From Xestospongia muta (lineage: Eukaryota > Porifera > Demospongiae > Haplosclerida > Petrosiidae), in NCBI GenBank assembly GCA_963693285.1, contig OY848929.1, positions 560,501 through 624,500 on the forward strand: 64,000 nucleotides of DNA. Direction: 5' to 3'. Made by a program: the position numbers and the translations under genes. The notes under the pieces were generated by a model, which was not told the origin of the DNA, did no database searches, and worked only from the letters and a program-made list of their open reading frames with translations. The first letter of the stretch is position 1; each line of letters begins with the position of its first letter. Positions 34,801 to 46,074 of this stretch are shown here, piece by piece.

Positions 34801-34947
34801 GTTTCATTGTCAATGAAATAGAGTCCAGTACCATTGTAACCAGAGGCCCATCTACAATGAAATTACCATACGTGTAATGAAATATCTGAACAGTCTTCCT
34901 GTTGTATTAATAGCATACCTCAGTTTTAAGCTCCCAAAAGAATCCAT
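25830..34947 (-). CDS. CFAP43: CFAP43 ciliary WD40/coiled-coil protein, many exons, with nested genes
   Basis: The start ATG at 34945-34947 gives MDSFGSLKLRWASGYNG. N-terminal exons encode a WD40-type region (GDAKLEYKSLAFSRDGQKLV; VSFNPLNWKQLCLVGNHWMS; CGRFIIAGSPSNAVFVCSAR followed by PDHALQVLGYT), matching CFAP43 in order. The second half (about 29.8 down to 25.8 kb) is continuous coiled coil, with exons such as RELKRLQMEAEDLVTKAKDV and the end EVERLRMRTFPALVQVDNI. The stop is at 25830-25832. CFAP43 is part of the tether/tetherhead of inner dynein arms in motile cilia, which fits a flagellated sponge. Most introns are about 45-70 bp. One intron, about 30643-32837, is 2.2 kb and contains a complete SOD-like gene on the opposite strand. 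Another contains a tRNA-Pro. Exact small-exon borders were not all resolved. Confidence 0.85.
29917..29988 (-). tRNA. tRNA-Pro (anticodon AGG)
   Basis: The minus strand reads GGCCTGTTGGTCTAGAGGTA at the 5' end, an anticodon loop CTTAGGGTG with AGG, and a T-arm GGTTCAATTCC with A and B box sequences in place; the acceptor stem GGCCTGT pairs with ACAGGCC. Length is 72 nt without CCA. It closely matches animal tRNA-Pro and lies within a CFAP43 intron on the same strand. Confidence 0.95.
30885..32633 (+). CDS. Copper-only SOD-like repeat protein, secreted, copy 2, nested in CFAP43 intron
   Basis: Same three-exon structure as the gene at 23250: signal peptide METRVVIVTALLLLAFWHVE, a first SOD domain in exon 2 and a second domain in exon 3. 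Copper histidines WGWHIHEYP, VGDHYDP and RSIVIHRTHG are kept in domain 1. The zinc-site-like histidine of copy 1 (VGHAAD) is leucine here (VGLAVD), and the GDLSGRHGRL loop is closer to the copper-only SOD consensus. In domain 2 the HIH pair has become RIH. About 13 residues differ over the first 273, but differences cluster strongly at the start of exon 3. It runs opposite to CFAP43 inside a 2.2-kb intron. Stop at 32631-32633. This location is probably ancestral because the duplicate at 22.2 kb carries CFAP43 exons. Confidence 0.8.
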
Positions 34948-35164
34948 TTTCTGTTCCAACTTCAGCTAAAGTCCCTGTAGTTAGGTTGCTAAGCAACACT
35001 CTCAGTTAATTTACGGAAATAAACGGAAACATTCTGAAATTTGCACAAGAATAGTAACAGAAAAATTAATTAAAAACTTAACTCCGTATACTTTGTGTTG
35101 ACCACGTGTTACCCTAGGCTCAACCCCCTAACGTATTACTATAGAGATCTCACTGACAGTGATT
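34948..35164. promoter_or_regulatory. Putative bidirectional promoter, CFAP43 (-) / MIC60 (+)
   Basis: About 217 bp between divergent start codons with no ORF. Role inferred from layout. No specific element, such as an RFX X-box, was confidently recognised. Confidence 0.35.
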
Positions 35165-37873
35165 ATGTCTTTCTACAGATTACACAGATTACCAACCTCA
35201 ATTCAGAGGTTAAATAATGTGGTAAGTATCCTAAATATCTAACTATATTAGTCTCATATTAATCCACAGAGACCTCCAAAATCATTGCCTGTATTCCGTC
35301 TTCAATCTTCATCCAATAAGTAAGTCAATGTATAAATATACATACGTTATCACATCTTATTAGTGCTAGTAAAAGAAGTGGTACTCGTTATGTACTTTAT
35401 GGAGTGACATTGACTTCTGCTGCTATTACTGGGACTGTAGCATATGCCAATTATGATCAAGAATTTAAACTAAAAGCTGATTCTTATGTTCCTGGATTTG
35501 GCGCATTTACTGAAAGATCTGCTATCCTCTGGAACAAAGGGGTGGGGCTTGTTGGTGAAGGTTGGCAAGTAGTCAAAGATATCATTCTTCCAGAAAAAAG
35601 TAGTAAAGTAGGTCTTCAAATGACCTATAAAAAGGATGAAGAAACAAAAGATAATACTGGTACATTAGAACTATCAGATGATGACCACAAGGTACAACCT
35701 GAAGAGATGCATCATGACAAACAACCTGATGTGGATCACTCCCATGCACCTAAAGAGTCTGCTCCTAGTTCTACAGAAAAACTTGTCACAGAGGAATCAA
35801 AAATTACACAAGAACCAGAAACTACTCCAGAACTCAAATCTGAAACTTCGCCACCAATGTCAACCACACCCACATCTGAGGGCTTAGCAGAAAGCAGCTC
35901 ACTAGAGTCAACAACTGAAGAGGTTAAAGTTCAAAGTTCAGAAGAGGACACTTCTGAATCAACTAAAGATACAACGGTTATCGAGAATGAGTTACAAAGC
36001 GTGTTTCAAGAATATACGCAAGCTTCAGATCAAGTTATAGAATCATTAAAATATTTGGGACAGGCACTAACATCACATTATCTACAAGTTTTGGAAGCAA
36101 CGAAAACACCTGAGACTGAAAAAGATATGGAAGTGATAGCAGGTGAGTTTATTAAGCTATAGATGTAGACTTCCTGATATACTAGCGATGATGACCTTCT
36201 CTTATTAAGGTTGTATAGCTGGCACTGAAGAAGCTGTTGAAAATGCTCGAAAACAACTAGAACGAGCAAAGAGCAAACATCATGAATTGTCTTTGCAATT
36301 AGCTGATGCTGTATCTGCAGCTATAAAGGAAGGAGTGAATGAACTCGCTGAACAGGTTTTTATGACTGGATTAGCAAAAATGTTACTGATATTTTATTAA
36401 TAGATTTGTGAAAAAGTATCAGATTATATGAGGGCATTTGACCAAGCTAATGAAGAAGTTATAGAAGCAGAAACAAAAAGGATAAATTGGCAACACTACA
36501 AAGAAAAAATGGAGGAGAGTAAAGCTACATTGACAGAAGAATTGGGTAGAGCTTTACCTGATATGAGCTCAGAACAAGAGGCTCTTGTAGTTTTGTTGAA
36601 GAGAAAAATTGAGTTACTAGAAGCAAAAATAACTGAGATGGCAGAAGAAGGGAAGCAAAAAATAGCAGAAGGTTTGTTTTCTTTTTTATAAGCAGTTTTA
36701 TCCTCTCTGCTCTAGTTTTGAAGAAACAAGAAGAAGAATTACAACAGTTAATGGAGGAAAGAGTTCGTGGTTCACTCGAAGAGAGAGAAATACAATTTCA
36801 ACAGGAACTTGAAAAAATGGTAAGTACACATCAAGTAGTGTCACACTACTGGTCCTGATATCACAGGAGAAAGATATCAGTACAGAGTATGAAGAAAAAC
36901 TAAAAGAACAACTGCTAACTCAATCTGAGGCCCACTCTCATCATTTAAAAGATGCCTTACAGAGACATGTAATAACTATGATATATTACTGACATGATAT
37001 TAAATGTCTTATTGTCCTACACAGACTGAAGAACTTACCACTCAACTAGTAGAGGAACACAACAAAAAGATGGCTGAGTTAGATAATACTCACCAATTGG
37101 CAATGGCATCGGCATTAGCTCACCTCAAAGGAATACATTCAATGATTGATACTGTAGCTGAAGCAGGTACTAATAGATGAATGGATGGATGGAACAAGAA
37201 GATAAAGAAATGGATGGATAGTGGAATGAAGAGTAACCTCTATAATATAATTTGCTTAACTTATGTTGTAGGTGAGTCTACTAGAATACAACAAAGTGTA
37301 AGAGCAGCGTCAGATACACTCATTAATACTCTTATCATTGCTAATACCGATCCTAGTCCTTATTCTAAACACAAAATTGCAAACGAAGTCTCTTCTCTAA
37401 CTGAAGTTGCTCAAGATGACAAGTTCATTACAACAATTCTTTCAGCTATACCTGAGGAGGTTTTAGCCGAGGGTTTTTCCTCTGAAGCTGGTCTAAAGAC
37501 TCGTTTTGAACAAGTAAAACGAGTATGTTATAGAGTTGCTCTCGTTCCAGAAGAGGGTGGTGGCCTAGGGACTTATCTCTTGTCCTTTATACAATCTTTA
37601 CTAACAATTGATATGGTCCACCCTAAAATGGCTGATCTTTCTGTTACAACCCCCAAATCTATGTCGACTTTTGCTCTCTTGCGTCAAGCAAAGACCTATC
37701 TTGATCACGGAGATCTTGAAACAGCTGTTAGACTGGTCAATCAGTTACAAGGAGAGTCGCGAAGAGTGGCACAAGATTGGATCCATGAAGCTATTTTATA
37801 TTTGGAAACCAGACAAGCTGTGATGGCTATATCAGAGTATTTGGCTGCATGCAGTGTGGCAGTACTTCAATAG
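35165..37873 (+). CDS. IMMT: MIC60/IMMT (mitofilin), spliced
   Basis: The ATG at 35165 gives MSFYRLHRLPTSIQRLNNV, a basic amphipathic mitochondrial presequence. A transmembrane helix follows (RYVLYGVTLTSAAITGTVAY), then DSYVPGFGAFTERSAI, a Ser/Thr/Glu-rich linker, and coiled coil from about 36.2 to 37.1 kb. The C-terminal mitofilin domain has LRQAKTYLDHGDLETAVRLV and NQLQGESRRVAQDWIHEAIL. The stop is at 37871-37873. Exons sum to about 750 residues, the family norm. MIC60 is the core of MICOS at crista junctions in the inner membrane. All domains are present in order. Confidence 0.94.
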
Positions 37874-37955
37874 ATTCTTAAATTAATAATAAATTTATGT
37901 TTGTTTAAATGAATTTGTAGACAAGTAAAATTATTATCAGTTTGGGATTGAGTCT

Positions 37956-38177
37956 TCACTGGTTTGGGGTTGAGGCTCTGGCTGGAGTGGCAGTATCAAA
38001 TGTGAGTGCTTTCCTTGGAGTCTTTCTAGATGTGATGGTCAGCCCACTTCTATCTTCATTTTCTCTCTTTGATTTCTCAGCGTCTTTCTTCCTTTTCTTG
38101 ATATCTTCGTATTCTTTAAGATCACTCATTTTTAGACTGATTCTGGAAAGCTTTTGTGACAACATTTTGTCCTCCAC
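37956..38177 (-). CDS. Small lysine-rich protein, unknown function
   Basis: A single-exon 73-residue ORF starting MEDKMLSQKLSRISLKMSDL, then KEYEDIKKRKKDAEKSKREN, and ending KTPRKALTFDTATPAR before STPNQ. It is positively charged, lacks a signal peptide or membrane helix, and has two TP sites near basic residues. It sits between MIC60 (convergent, 82 bp) and the FERM gene (divergent, 103 bp), a plausible space for a real gene. No family was recognised. A chance ORF remains possible. Confidence 0.5.
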   Translation of the reverse strand: MEDKMLSQKLSRISLKMSDLKEYEDIKKRKKDAEKSKRENEDRSGLTITSRKTPRKALTFDTATPARASTPNQ

Positions 38178-38280
38178 GTGGAAATGGGTGTGGCTAGTAC
38201 TGGTACTTCAATATTACCGGACCCTTTACAAGTCGTCCATTGTGGGATTGAAATCGCCCTTGTAAGACAGTGCGAGAAGT
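38178..38280. promoter_or_regulatory. Putative short shared promoter, small gene (-) / FERM gene (+)
   Basis: 103 bp between divergent start codons. Role inferred from layout. Confidence 0.3.
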
Positions 38281-40525
38281 ATGGCAGAAGTTCTTCCCTG
38301 TCAGATTGAAGTTCTAGATGGCTCCATTGTATCAATGGATGTCGGAGTAAGTCTATAATGAAATAATAATGACGTATGTATATTACATGATCTGAGCAAT
38401 GAATTAAATTAATTATTAAAAGATGTTATAAGCAGATGTAATTATCGTCCCTTCCTTTCTCTCGTCTTCAGAAAAGAGCTACGGGAGAACACCTGTTAAG
38501 AGATGTCTATTCACATGTTGGATTAGAAGAAAATGATTATTTTGGATTGCAATACTTTGACAAGAAAGAGCAACTGGTAAGAGATAATGAACACTGCCAT
38601 TATTGATTGGGAGAACTCTACTATATTATACTGAATATACATTATAGTACATTGAATACACTGAGAACATGTGTTAAGACCATTAGTCATTAGAGAACCA
38701 AAACATTCCAATAACATTCCAATGACATTCCTGTCATATTTCTAACAATAACATAATTTGTATTGTTCAATGAGGGATATATGATCCGATTGCTTTCTTT
38801 TGTGTTCACAAAATGTAGTAGAAACAGTGGATTGACTGACGTAGTTTAGAAATATAATGATATGAGGGGGAACACTCTGTGTGTTAACATGTCTTGTATT
38901 TAATCATCGTGTGTCTTGTACTTAATCAGCTGTTACAGTACAAGTTTCATACAAGCTGTGAATATTGCCAATGATTACTATGTCTTTCTTCTCTTATAGC
39001 GATGGCTGGACCCTCTCAAACCAATTAGAAAACAAATTAAAAGTAAGTTTCTTTTGTCGATTATAACCAGTCATAACTAACTGACTATTTTTAGGTGGTC
39101 CTTATAATTTTCGTCTTCGTGTTCGTCTCTATCCGACTTCACCAACTTATCTGTTTGATGAGTCTACACGATATTTTGTGTCTCTTCAAATTAGAGAAGA
39201 TCTGGTTTCTAAAAAGTAATAAATAACTCATCAACAGTTATCTTTATACCAGATTCTCTCTCACTAGATTGTTATGTTCAGATGATACTAGAGCTGCACT
39301 TTGTAGTTACCTAGTACAAGGTCAATCTATACAATAAAATAAATATCATTAACTTCTTGTTATTATTATAGGAGAATTTGGTGATTTTGATACTAATGAA
39401 CACCAGCCTGGTTATTTGGAGGAGTTTTCTATGTTAGATGATGAAGTACATAATTACATGTTATATAACGATCTTATTATATCTCATCTTTAGTCTCCAG
39501 ATTTTATTGATAAAGTGCACATCCTTCACGTTCAAAACAAGTATGCATCAAGACTATTTTATTTTAGCAATTTTTACTCCATTTTTAGAGGAATGCTTCC
39601 ATCTGAATGTGACAAGAAGTTTCTTGATTTATCCTGTCGTTTGGAACGATATGGGATGGACTTTCATCAAATTGTTGTAAGCCACACCCACATACCTCCT
39701 CAACAGATGTAACACATCATTTGCAGGACTTCTCTGGTGTCCGACTTTGGGTAGGTGTGAACTGTACTGGAGTGACCATCTTCTGTGGACAAGAACCATT
39801 CCTCACTAAACTGAACCATTTCCCATGGTAACCATTATTTTATTGTAGTCATGGCAACCATCAACAATACTAGGGTTAAGATTTCAGCAGTTAATTTTAA
39901 GAACAAGCAACTAATGTTGGAGATGTCACCACTTCAAGTAAGCCACACCCCTAGCATTTGTTCTTTTATTACATTAATGATTGTAGAATTATGAACACCA
40001 AGAGGTGATAGGTTTTACAAGTCTTTCACGATCAGCTTGTAAGGAGCTGTGGAAATCTTGTGTTTGTCATCACAGCTTCTTTAGGTAAGAGTACATTATA
40101 CTCGATATCTTATAATTGTGTGATAACGCAGGACGGTACGAACTGAGAGGGCAGCTCCACCTAAAGTTGGACTGTTCAGAAGAGGCTCTACTTTCAGATA
40201 CAGGTAATGTGTGACAGCTGTACCATATTTGAAGTCAATGATGTAATACTTTGATTACCACGGTTTCTGATAACCTGATTACTCACATTACTAACAAACT
40301 GAGACTTCAAAAAAACGTTGCCCGCCCACTTCTCTTAACGAGATTTATTTTATTTTCTAGTGGACGTACTCAATTCAAACTATTACAAGATGGTACAAGT
40401 GTGCAGCGAAGAAGCAGCCGTAAATTTGATAGGTAATGATGGTTTTGCATTAAGGTTCAAAGGTCATTTTATTTATTGTTGACAGGCTTTCTAGTCGTAA
40501 CAAGATTACTCGTAAAACTATCTAA
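38281..40525 (+). CDS. Band 4.1-like FERM protein (EPB41L4/EPB41L5 type), spliced
   Basis: The ATG at 38281 starts MAEVLPCQIEVLDGSIVSMD. The FERM N-lobe follows (HVGLEENDYFGLQYFDKKEQ and RWLDPLKPIRKQI), then the middle lobe (YNFRLRVRLYPTSPTYLFDE) and the PTB-like lobe (VRLWVGVNCTGVTIFCGQEP; SACKELWKSCVCHHSFFR). The FERM-adjacent segment FRRGSTFRYSGRTQFKLLQD and RRSSRKFDRLSSR is the signature of the band 4.1-like 4/5 (Yurt) group. The stop is TAA 40523-40525, only about 25 residues after that segment, so the product is about 400 residues and lacks the long tails of vertebrate relatives. Such proteins link membrane proteins to cortical actin. The exact subfamily is not certain. Confidence 0.85.
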
Positions 40526-40958
40526 CACTACTGATCTCATCATTAACCACACCTCCTCTATGCTTGGCTATACATGTTTTTATAACATAATTATTACATA
40601 ATGAAGTGCGTTATGAGAATCTATATATGGAATTTTATTCTCCAATATACTAGTTAATAAATAATATTAGGTAATTAAAAAGTTGGAATTTATTTTATGA
40701 TTATAATTGACTCATTTTTGTTTTTTTTATTAAAAATAATCATTTTGACAAGTCACGATCAGATTATTAGAAAAATATCACACTAAATCACACTAGATAA
40801 TATCAAATTATTGATTATTAGGGAAATCAATGATATAATCAAATCACACTATATAATATCAAATCACTGATTCTCATATATTGTTATTATGTGTTATAAT
40901 ATACTGTGTGTTGTGAATAGTTTGTTGAGTGAAAAATAAAGAGAAGGTACAAAGAATA
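40526..40958. other. Intergenic, very AT-rich, with imperfect tandem repeat
   Basis: Convergent gap between the FERM gene and TCERG1. At about 40780-40870 an AAATCACACTA-centred unit is repeated two to three times imperfectly. No gene seen. Confidence 0.5.
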
Positions 40959-43900
40959 TCATTTTTTTAGTCGTTCTGAAGGATGAGTTGCTGTAGGTGG
41001 AGGAGGAGGACCCTTACGAGATAATTCATCAAGATATTGCATTAAAATTTCCTCGCGTTCCTCCTCGAAACAGTCTAGGATAAGATATCGCTTGTCATTC
41101 TAAGTTAAGAGAGGTTAAGAAGAATTCTATCAACGCAGTTAACTACCTTTAAAGTATCTATCAAATCTTTATAGTGCTTCTCCGACTCATTTATAGCATC
41201 TTTAGTTCTGTGATATTTAAAACATGACAATGACAATGGCAGCTGTCACTTGTAGAGACAGACTTACTTGTAATTGATCATCTTAGTTTCCTTTAATAAA
41301 CTTTTAAAATCATTCTTTGCTTCCATTAATTTGTCTCGGATATACCTATCATATTCAGCCTCTCTTTCCTAGAGAAGAGGAGAGAGGAGGAGAGCAATAC
41401 TGAGAAGATATTATTTATTTACTAACATAGTCACTGTCACTAAAATTCTTGTAACGTATATCGTCTTTAATGTATTTTCTAGCCCTCTTCCATGACAATT
41501 TAAGAGTGATCTGTGTAGAAGATAAAGACACATATACAAATTAAAAATCAAATTATATTAGTATATTCATTAATTACAAAATTATAACAAGTATACTATA
41601 AAAATGTGTTTAGATCAACTACACATAAGATGAGTAGTTTTATATAATCCATTTCTTCATACAAAGAATACATTACTACTCTATCACTTTATTATTACTC
41701 TATTACTCTATCATTCTATTACTTACTACTCTATTACTCTATTACTTACTACTCTATTACTCTATTACTCTGATCTATGACAATGATCAGTATATTATAT
41801 GATAGTACAGTCTAAACATCCTACATTGTTTTTATACTGGTCATAGTGGAAAAAGTACTAGTATCTAAACATACTAGTTTTCTAATAAACAAAATCAGAC
41901 AGGGAGAGGAAAAGAGTTGGGGCTTTAAATCCCCTTTTCTGGTTCTCAAGGCAAGACTGTCTGTTCCAGGTTAAAACAATTGCCTTTTTTGTGATGTCAT
42001 AATTCCATGACAAAATTACAGTATTATGTAATAATATTTATATTATTGTGTGGGATAAGATCACTGGCAAGTCAATTGTATGCATATGATTGAGAATGGA
42101 CAAGAACACATACACACAAACCTTTGGTGTGTCCTCTAACATTTTTCTAAACTGAGTTCGTCTTTTTTCAGCTAATAATCTTGTATGATCTCGAAACATT
42201 TTCTCTCGATCACCAATATTTATCATTCTCTCTGACAACTCCCATCTTTGATCATGTCTCAGTTGTCTCTTGCTCTCATTCCAAGAGGCAAATGGATTTT
42301 TAACTAAATCAACTAAAAGTGCTTTGAAGTGCTCTTGTGCTTCTGTTTTACGAAGTTGATCTCTCTCTTTGTCCCACTCTTTCTCCTGAGCAGACCGACT
42401 TAATTGTACTTCTCTCTCTCGTTCTCTTAGACTAGCGGCAATACGCTCCTGTTTCTCATCCTAAAGTGTTCATCCATACAACCATACATACATACATTTT
42501 TTCAATTTATCCATCCATTCTACCCATCTATCCATCCATTCTTCCCATATATCCATCCATTCTTCCTATCAATCCATCCATTATAACATACCCTATTAAG
42601 AGATTTAACATACTCATTGAACACTTCTTCTCGTTTCGAAGAACTCTCAATAACTTTGTATCGCGGATCTTTTTGAAACAAACTTTTAACTTTCTTCCAT
42701 TGAGATCTTTCATTCAAATCTGTTTGCTCCTTCAACATTGAGAGAAATTCAAGCTTCTCCTAAAAAGGAAAGACTTCATCTTTACTACACCCCAGCACTA
42801 TGGATGCATTTCAAATTTAACCGTTTCTAATTTTACTAGCAGAATTTTAACCCTCATAAGTGATTGATTCACTAGTTCTTTCTGAGAAACAAACTTTATA
42901 AAGAGACTGTACCATAATTGACTGGTTAGCTGTTACTATAAATATCTCACTTTTTCTGCTTTATTTTTGATTGCCATTTTCTGTTGCTCATCTCTTTCTT
43001 TAGCCAATTTCTTCATCTCGTTAACATACTCATTAAACAGGGATTCTCTCTCCTTCATTTTCTCAATGATTTTAAACCTCTCATCACGACCGTACTGACG
43101 AGCAAAGTCACTAAACGAAGTTCTACAAATAAAGAAAAATAATTTTATTTGAGACTTGTGGTTCAACTCACTTGGTAGTAATTTTAGATTCTTTGAGAAA
43201 AATTAAGAAATTGTCTTTCTTTTCTTTCACTTTTAATTTTTTCTCTTTCATTTCTGCCTCAGCTCTAGAAATAATAAATTCTTCGAACGCAATTTTCCGT
43301 TCTTTGGGCAACAACAATTGATATCGATCATCAAAAACAAATTTTGGAAGTTCTTTTTCCCACGTTGAAAAAGCTGAAACCTAAAACAAAGAACAAACAT
43401 TAACTCTGTCTACTTTCTGTTCCAGCAGCATACTCCTCTCTCCAAGAGCATAGTTTTAAACATCTCCTGTCTCTCTTCTATCGATAAAGTAGCTCTCAAC
43501 TTCGCTACCTCAGCTTCCGTCATCTTCTCAACATTTTCTGAATTAGTAAGAAGAGTAGGTGGTGATGAAGGAGAAGTCACTTCAATGCCCTCCATTTTAG
43601 TTTCAGCTGTATCCACCTTGTTATCATTGTCATCATCTTCTTCATCTTCGTCATCATCTTCCAATCTATAAATAGTAACATGATATCATTAACACATGAT
43701 ACTATTATTAGAATACACTGTTACTATATTTAGTACAGCTATAGAACCATCTCACTTCATTCTTTTCGTAGATGGTTCCTCTAGTTCTCCTACTCTTTCT
43801 ACAAAAATAAACAAAGATGTCATCATAGTAAAGATTTTCTCTACTTTTTTTCCAAGGTGGATTTTCCATGATCTTCATAACAACTGGACTATCTTTTAAC

Positions 43901-45106
43901 TCAGGTGGAATTTTCCATATAGACTTTTTATTTGTAGCATCAAAGAAGAATCTCCGTCCATCGTTAGTAAATACCACTGACCAAGGTGTCCCAGGTACTG
44001 GAATACTCTCCACAGGTCTGGGACCTTTCCTTTCATCTGGTTTAGGGGGTGAAGGCTTTACTGGGGTTGCTATGGATACTGGTCCAGTGCCTAATTTAGC
44101 GGCTACTAATGCAAGCAGTTCCTTCTCATCAATTTCCATAGACTCTTGTTCTATTTTAACTTCATCAACTACCTCAGGTTTTATTTCTGATGAGGCAGTA
44201 GAGGTAGGAGGAAAGACAGTTGCTAGTAGAGCTAGGTTAGGTGCAGGGAGAGGCGTGGGTAGGAGAGGTAAGGGAGCTTTAGCAGGGACACTTGAGGGTA
44301 CCTAAATGACAGTACAATATGTTATTATGTGACCTACAATGAAAACAAGTGATCTCTGTTCATAGATCGTAACAGGATTCTACTGTTATATAGCCAACAT
44401 ATTTGGCTGCAGGTTACAATATGACAATTAGTGACTTTACAGTTAAATACAATAAATTTGTTTAATTCCTTATTATAAAATTTATACTAGTATTATATTA
44501 TACTATATTATACTATATTATACTATACTATATTATATTATACTATACTATATTATATTATATTATTATTATACCGGTTGTTGTACTGTGTTCTGTTCAA
44601 CAGTGACTTGTGAGTTGGGTTGTGGTCCAGTTATATCAGCTGGTAGTGGCATAATCAACTCAAAATCTTTAGGTTCCTCCCACACAGATTGACGAGTAAC
44701 TTTGTTATAATAATAAACTTTGCCGTCTGGAGTTTTATGGTCTGACCACACCCTCTGTGGAACAAGGGGCACTCCTGGGGGAAGACCAGGGAAACGAGGA
44801 CCAGACATCCCAGGACCAACTGGTACACCACCTGGAATTCTACCATTACCTATAACAGGTAAAACCAGTCAAACAGGTTTATAATGCTAGTTCAATAATG
44901 GAGAATACTACATAACATCATTATGACATCATTGTACATCCTACCTACAGGAGGAGCAGTTGGTTCATTAAAAGGTATTATTCTAGCACCAGTTGGTTTC
45001 TCCCACGTAGTACGTTGAGTCTGAGGATCTGAATAATACAGCTGACCATCTGATGTTCTATGTTCAATCCAAACAGGACCAGATATATCAGGCTCTGTTC
45101 CTGGCG

Positions 45107-45149
<43 letters not shown>

Positions 45150-45955
45150 ATAATGTATGTTAGTCAAGAACATTACTTACAATAAGTGGTCCATCAGAAG
45201 GACTACTTAGTAATGGTGGGACAGTAGTTGTCATAGCAACATGAGTGGGTGATGTTGGACCTTGCAGGGGTGAGGTTTGCATTGTAGTAGAAGGCTGTGA
45301 AAAGTGAGAGGGAGGTCCCATGTGCCCCGGAGGAACTATAAGAGGCTATAAAATGCATTAATAATGTGATTTACATTATCAAAGTTGTTGCTTACATCTA
45401 GAGGTCGTGTATGTAATTCTTGCATCACCATGGCTACAATAAATAAATATGAATATCATTAACTTCTATTGTGCAATATTAGCAGTTCACATTGAGTAAT
45501 AAATAATACTACATTAATTCTACAATACTAAGACATTGGTGACATTAATTAGAATTTTATAGCATACTAACTATACCCTGTAATGACAGAACATCTACCA
45601 TTTATTGCAGAAAGAGAGAAGGAAAAGAGAGAGAGAGAGAGAGAGAGAGAAGAGATAGAAGAGACGATACATTTGGTATGTATCACCCCTACCATAATAG
45701 GCAAGAAGGATTACGTAATGACTACACTGAGATCATATGCCAATCATGTGATTATCATATGCCTTCAGACACCTGAGGGTGGCAGTCCATGCGGATGTTG
45801 TTGATGTGGTGGGTGTAGTCCTGGAGGTGTGGTCACTTGCATTCCAGGAGGTCTAACAAAAACATTAGAACACTGCAATAAACATTATAGATTTACCTAA
45901 ATGGAGGAAGAGAAGGCGGGAGTTGGTCTTGTCCTGGTGAAGAGAGAGCTGCCAT
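40959..45955 (-). CDS. TCERG1: TCERG1 (CA150) transcription elongation/splicing regulator, spliced
   Basis: The ATG at 45953-45955 gives MAALSSPGQDQLPPSLPPF. Proline-rich exons precede three WW domains: VWIEHRTSDGQLYYSDPQTQ; VWSDHKTPDGKVYYYNKVTR, then QSVWEEPK; and WSVVFTNDGRRFFFDATNKK, then SIWKIPPEL. An acidic stretch follows, then serial FF domains (for example FKTMLLERGV joined to SAFSTWEKELPKFVFDDRYQ; TSFSDFARQYGRDERFKIIE; RSQWKKVKSLFQKDPRYKVI; MINYKTKDAINESEKHYKDL). The end is DELSRKGPPPPPTATHPSER, LKK and stop at 40959-40961, conserved with TCERG1. The family couples RNA polymerase II elongation to splicing. All domains are in order. Introns hold simple repeats near 41680-41775, 42480-42590 and 44480-44575. 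Confidence 0.94.
45111..45145. repeat. (GA)n microsatellite in TCERG1 intron
   Basis: About 17 GA units, seen directly. A second GA run is at about 45630-45655. Confidence 0.9.
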
Positions 45956-46074
45956 TTTCTTTCACCATGTGGTAGTAGGTTTATTTTAACCCTTCTTTGG
46001 TAGCCACACCTCCTGATTATATGCAAGTAGCGACCCTTGCATCGAGCTCAAGTTAACCAGACCATTGAGAAAAC
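45956..46074. promoter_or_regulatory. Putative bidirectional promoter, TCERG1 (-) / hexokinase (+)
   Basis: About 119 bp separate the divergent start codons. Role inferred from layout. Confidence 0.35.
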
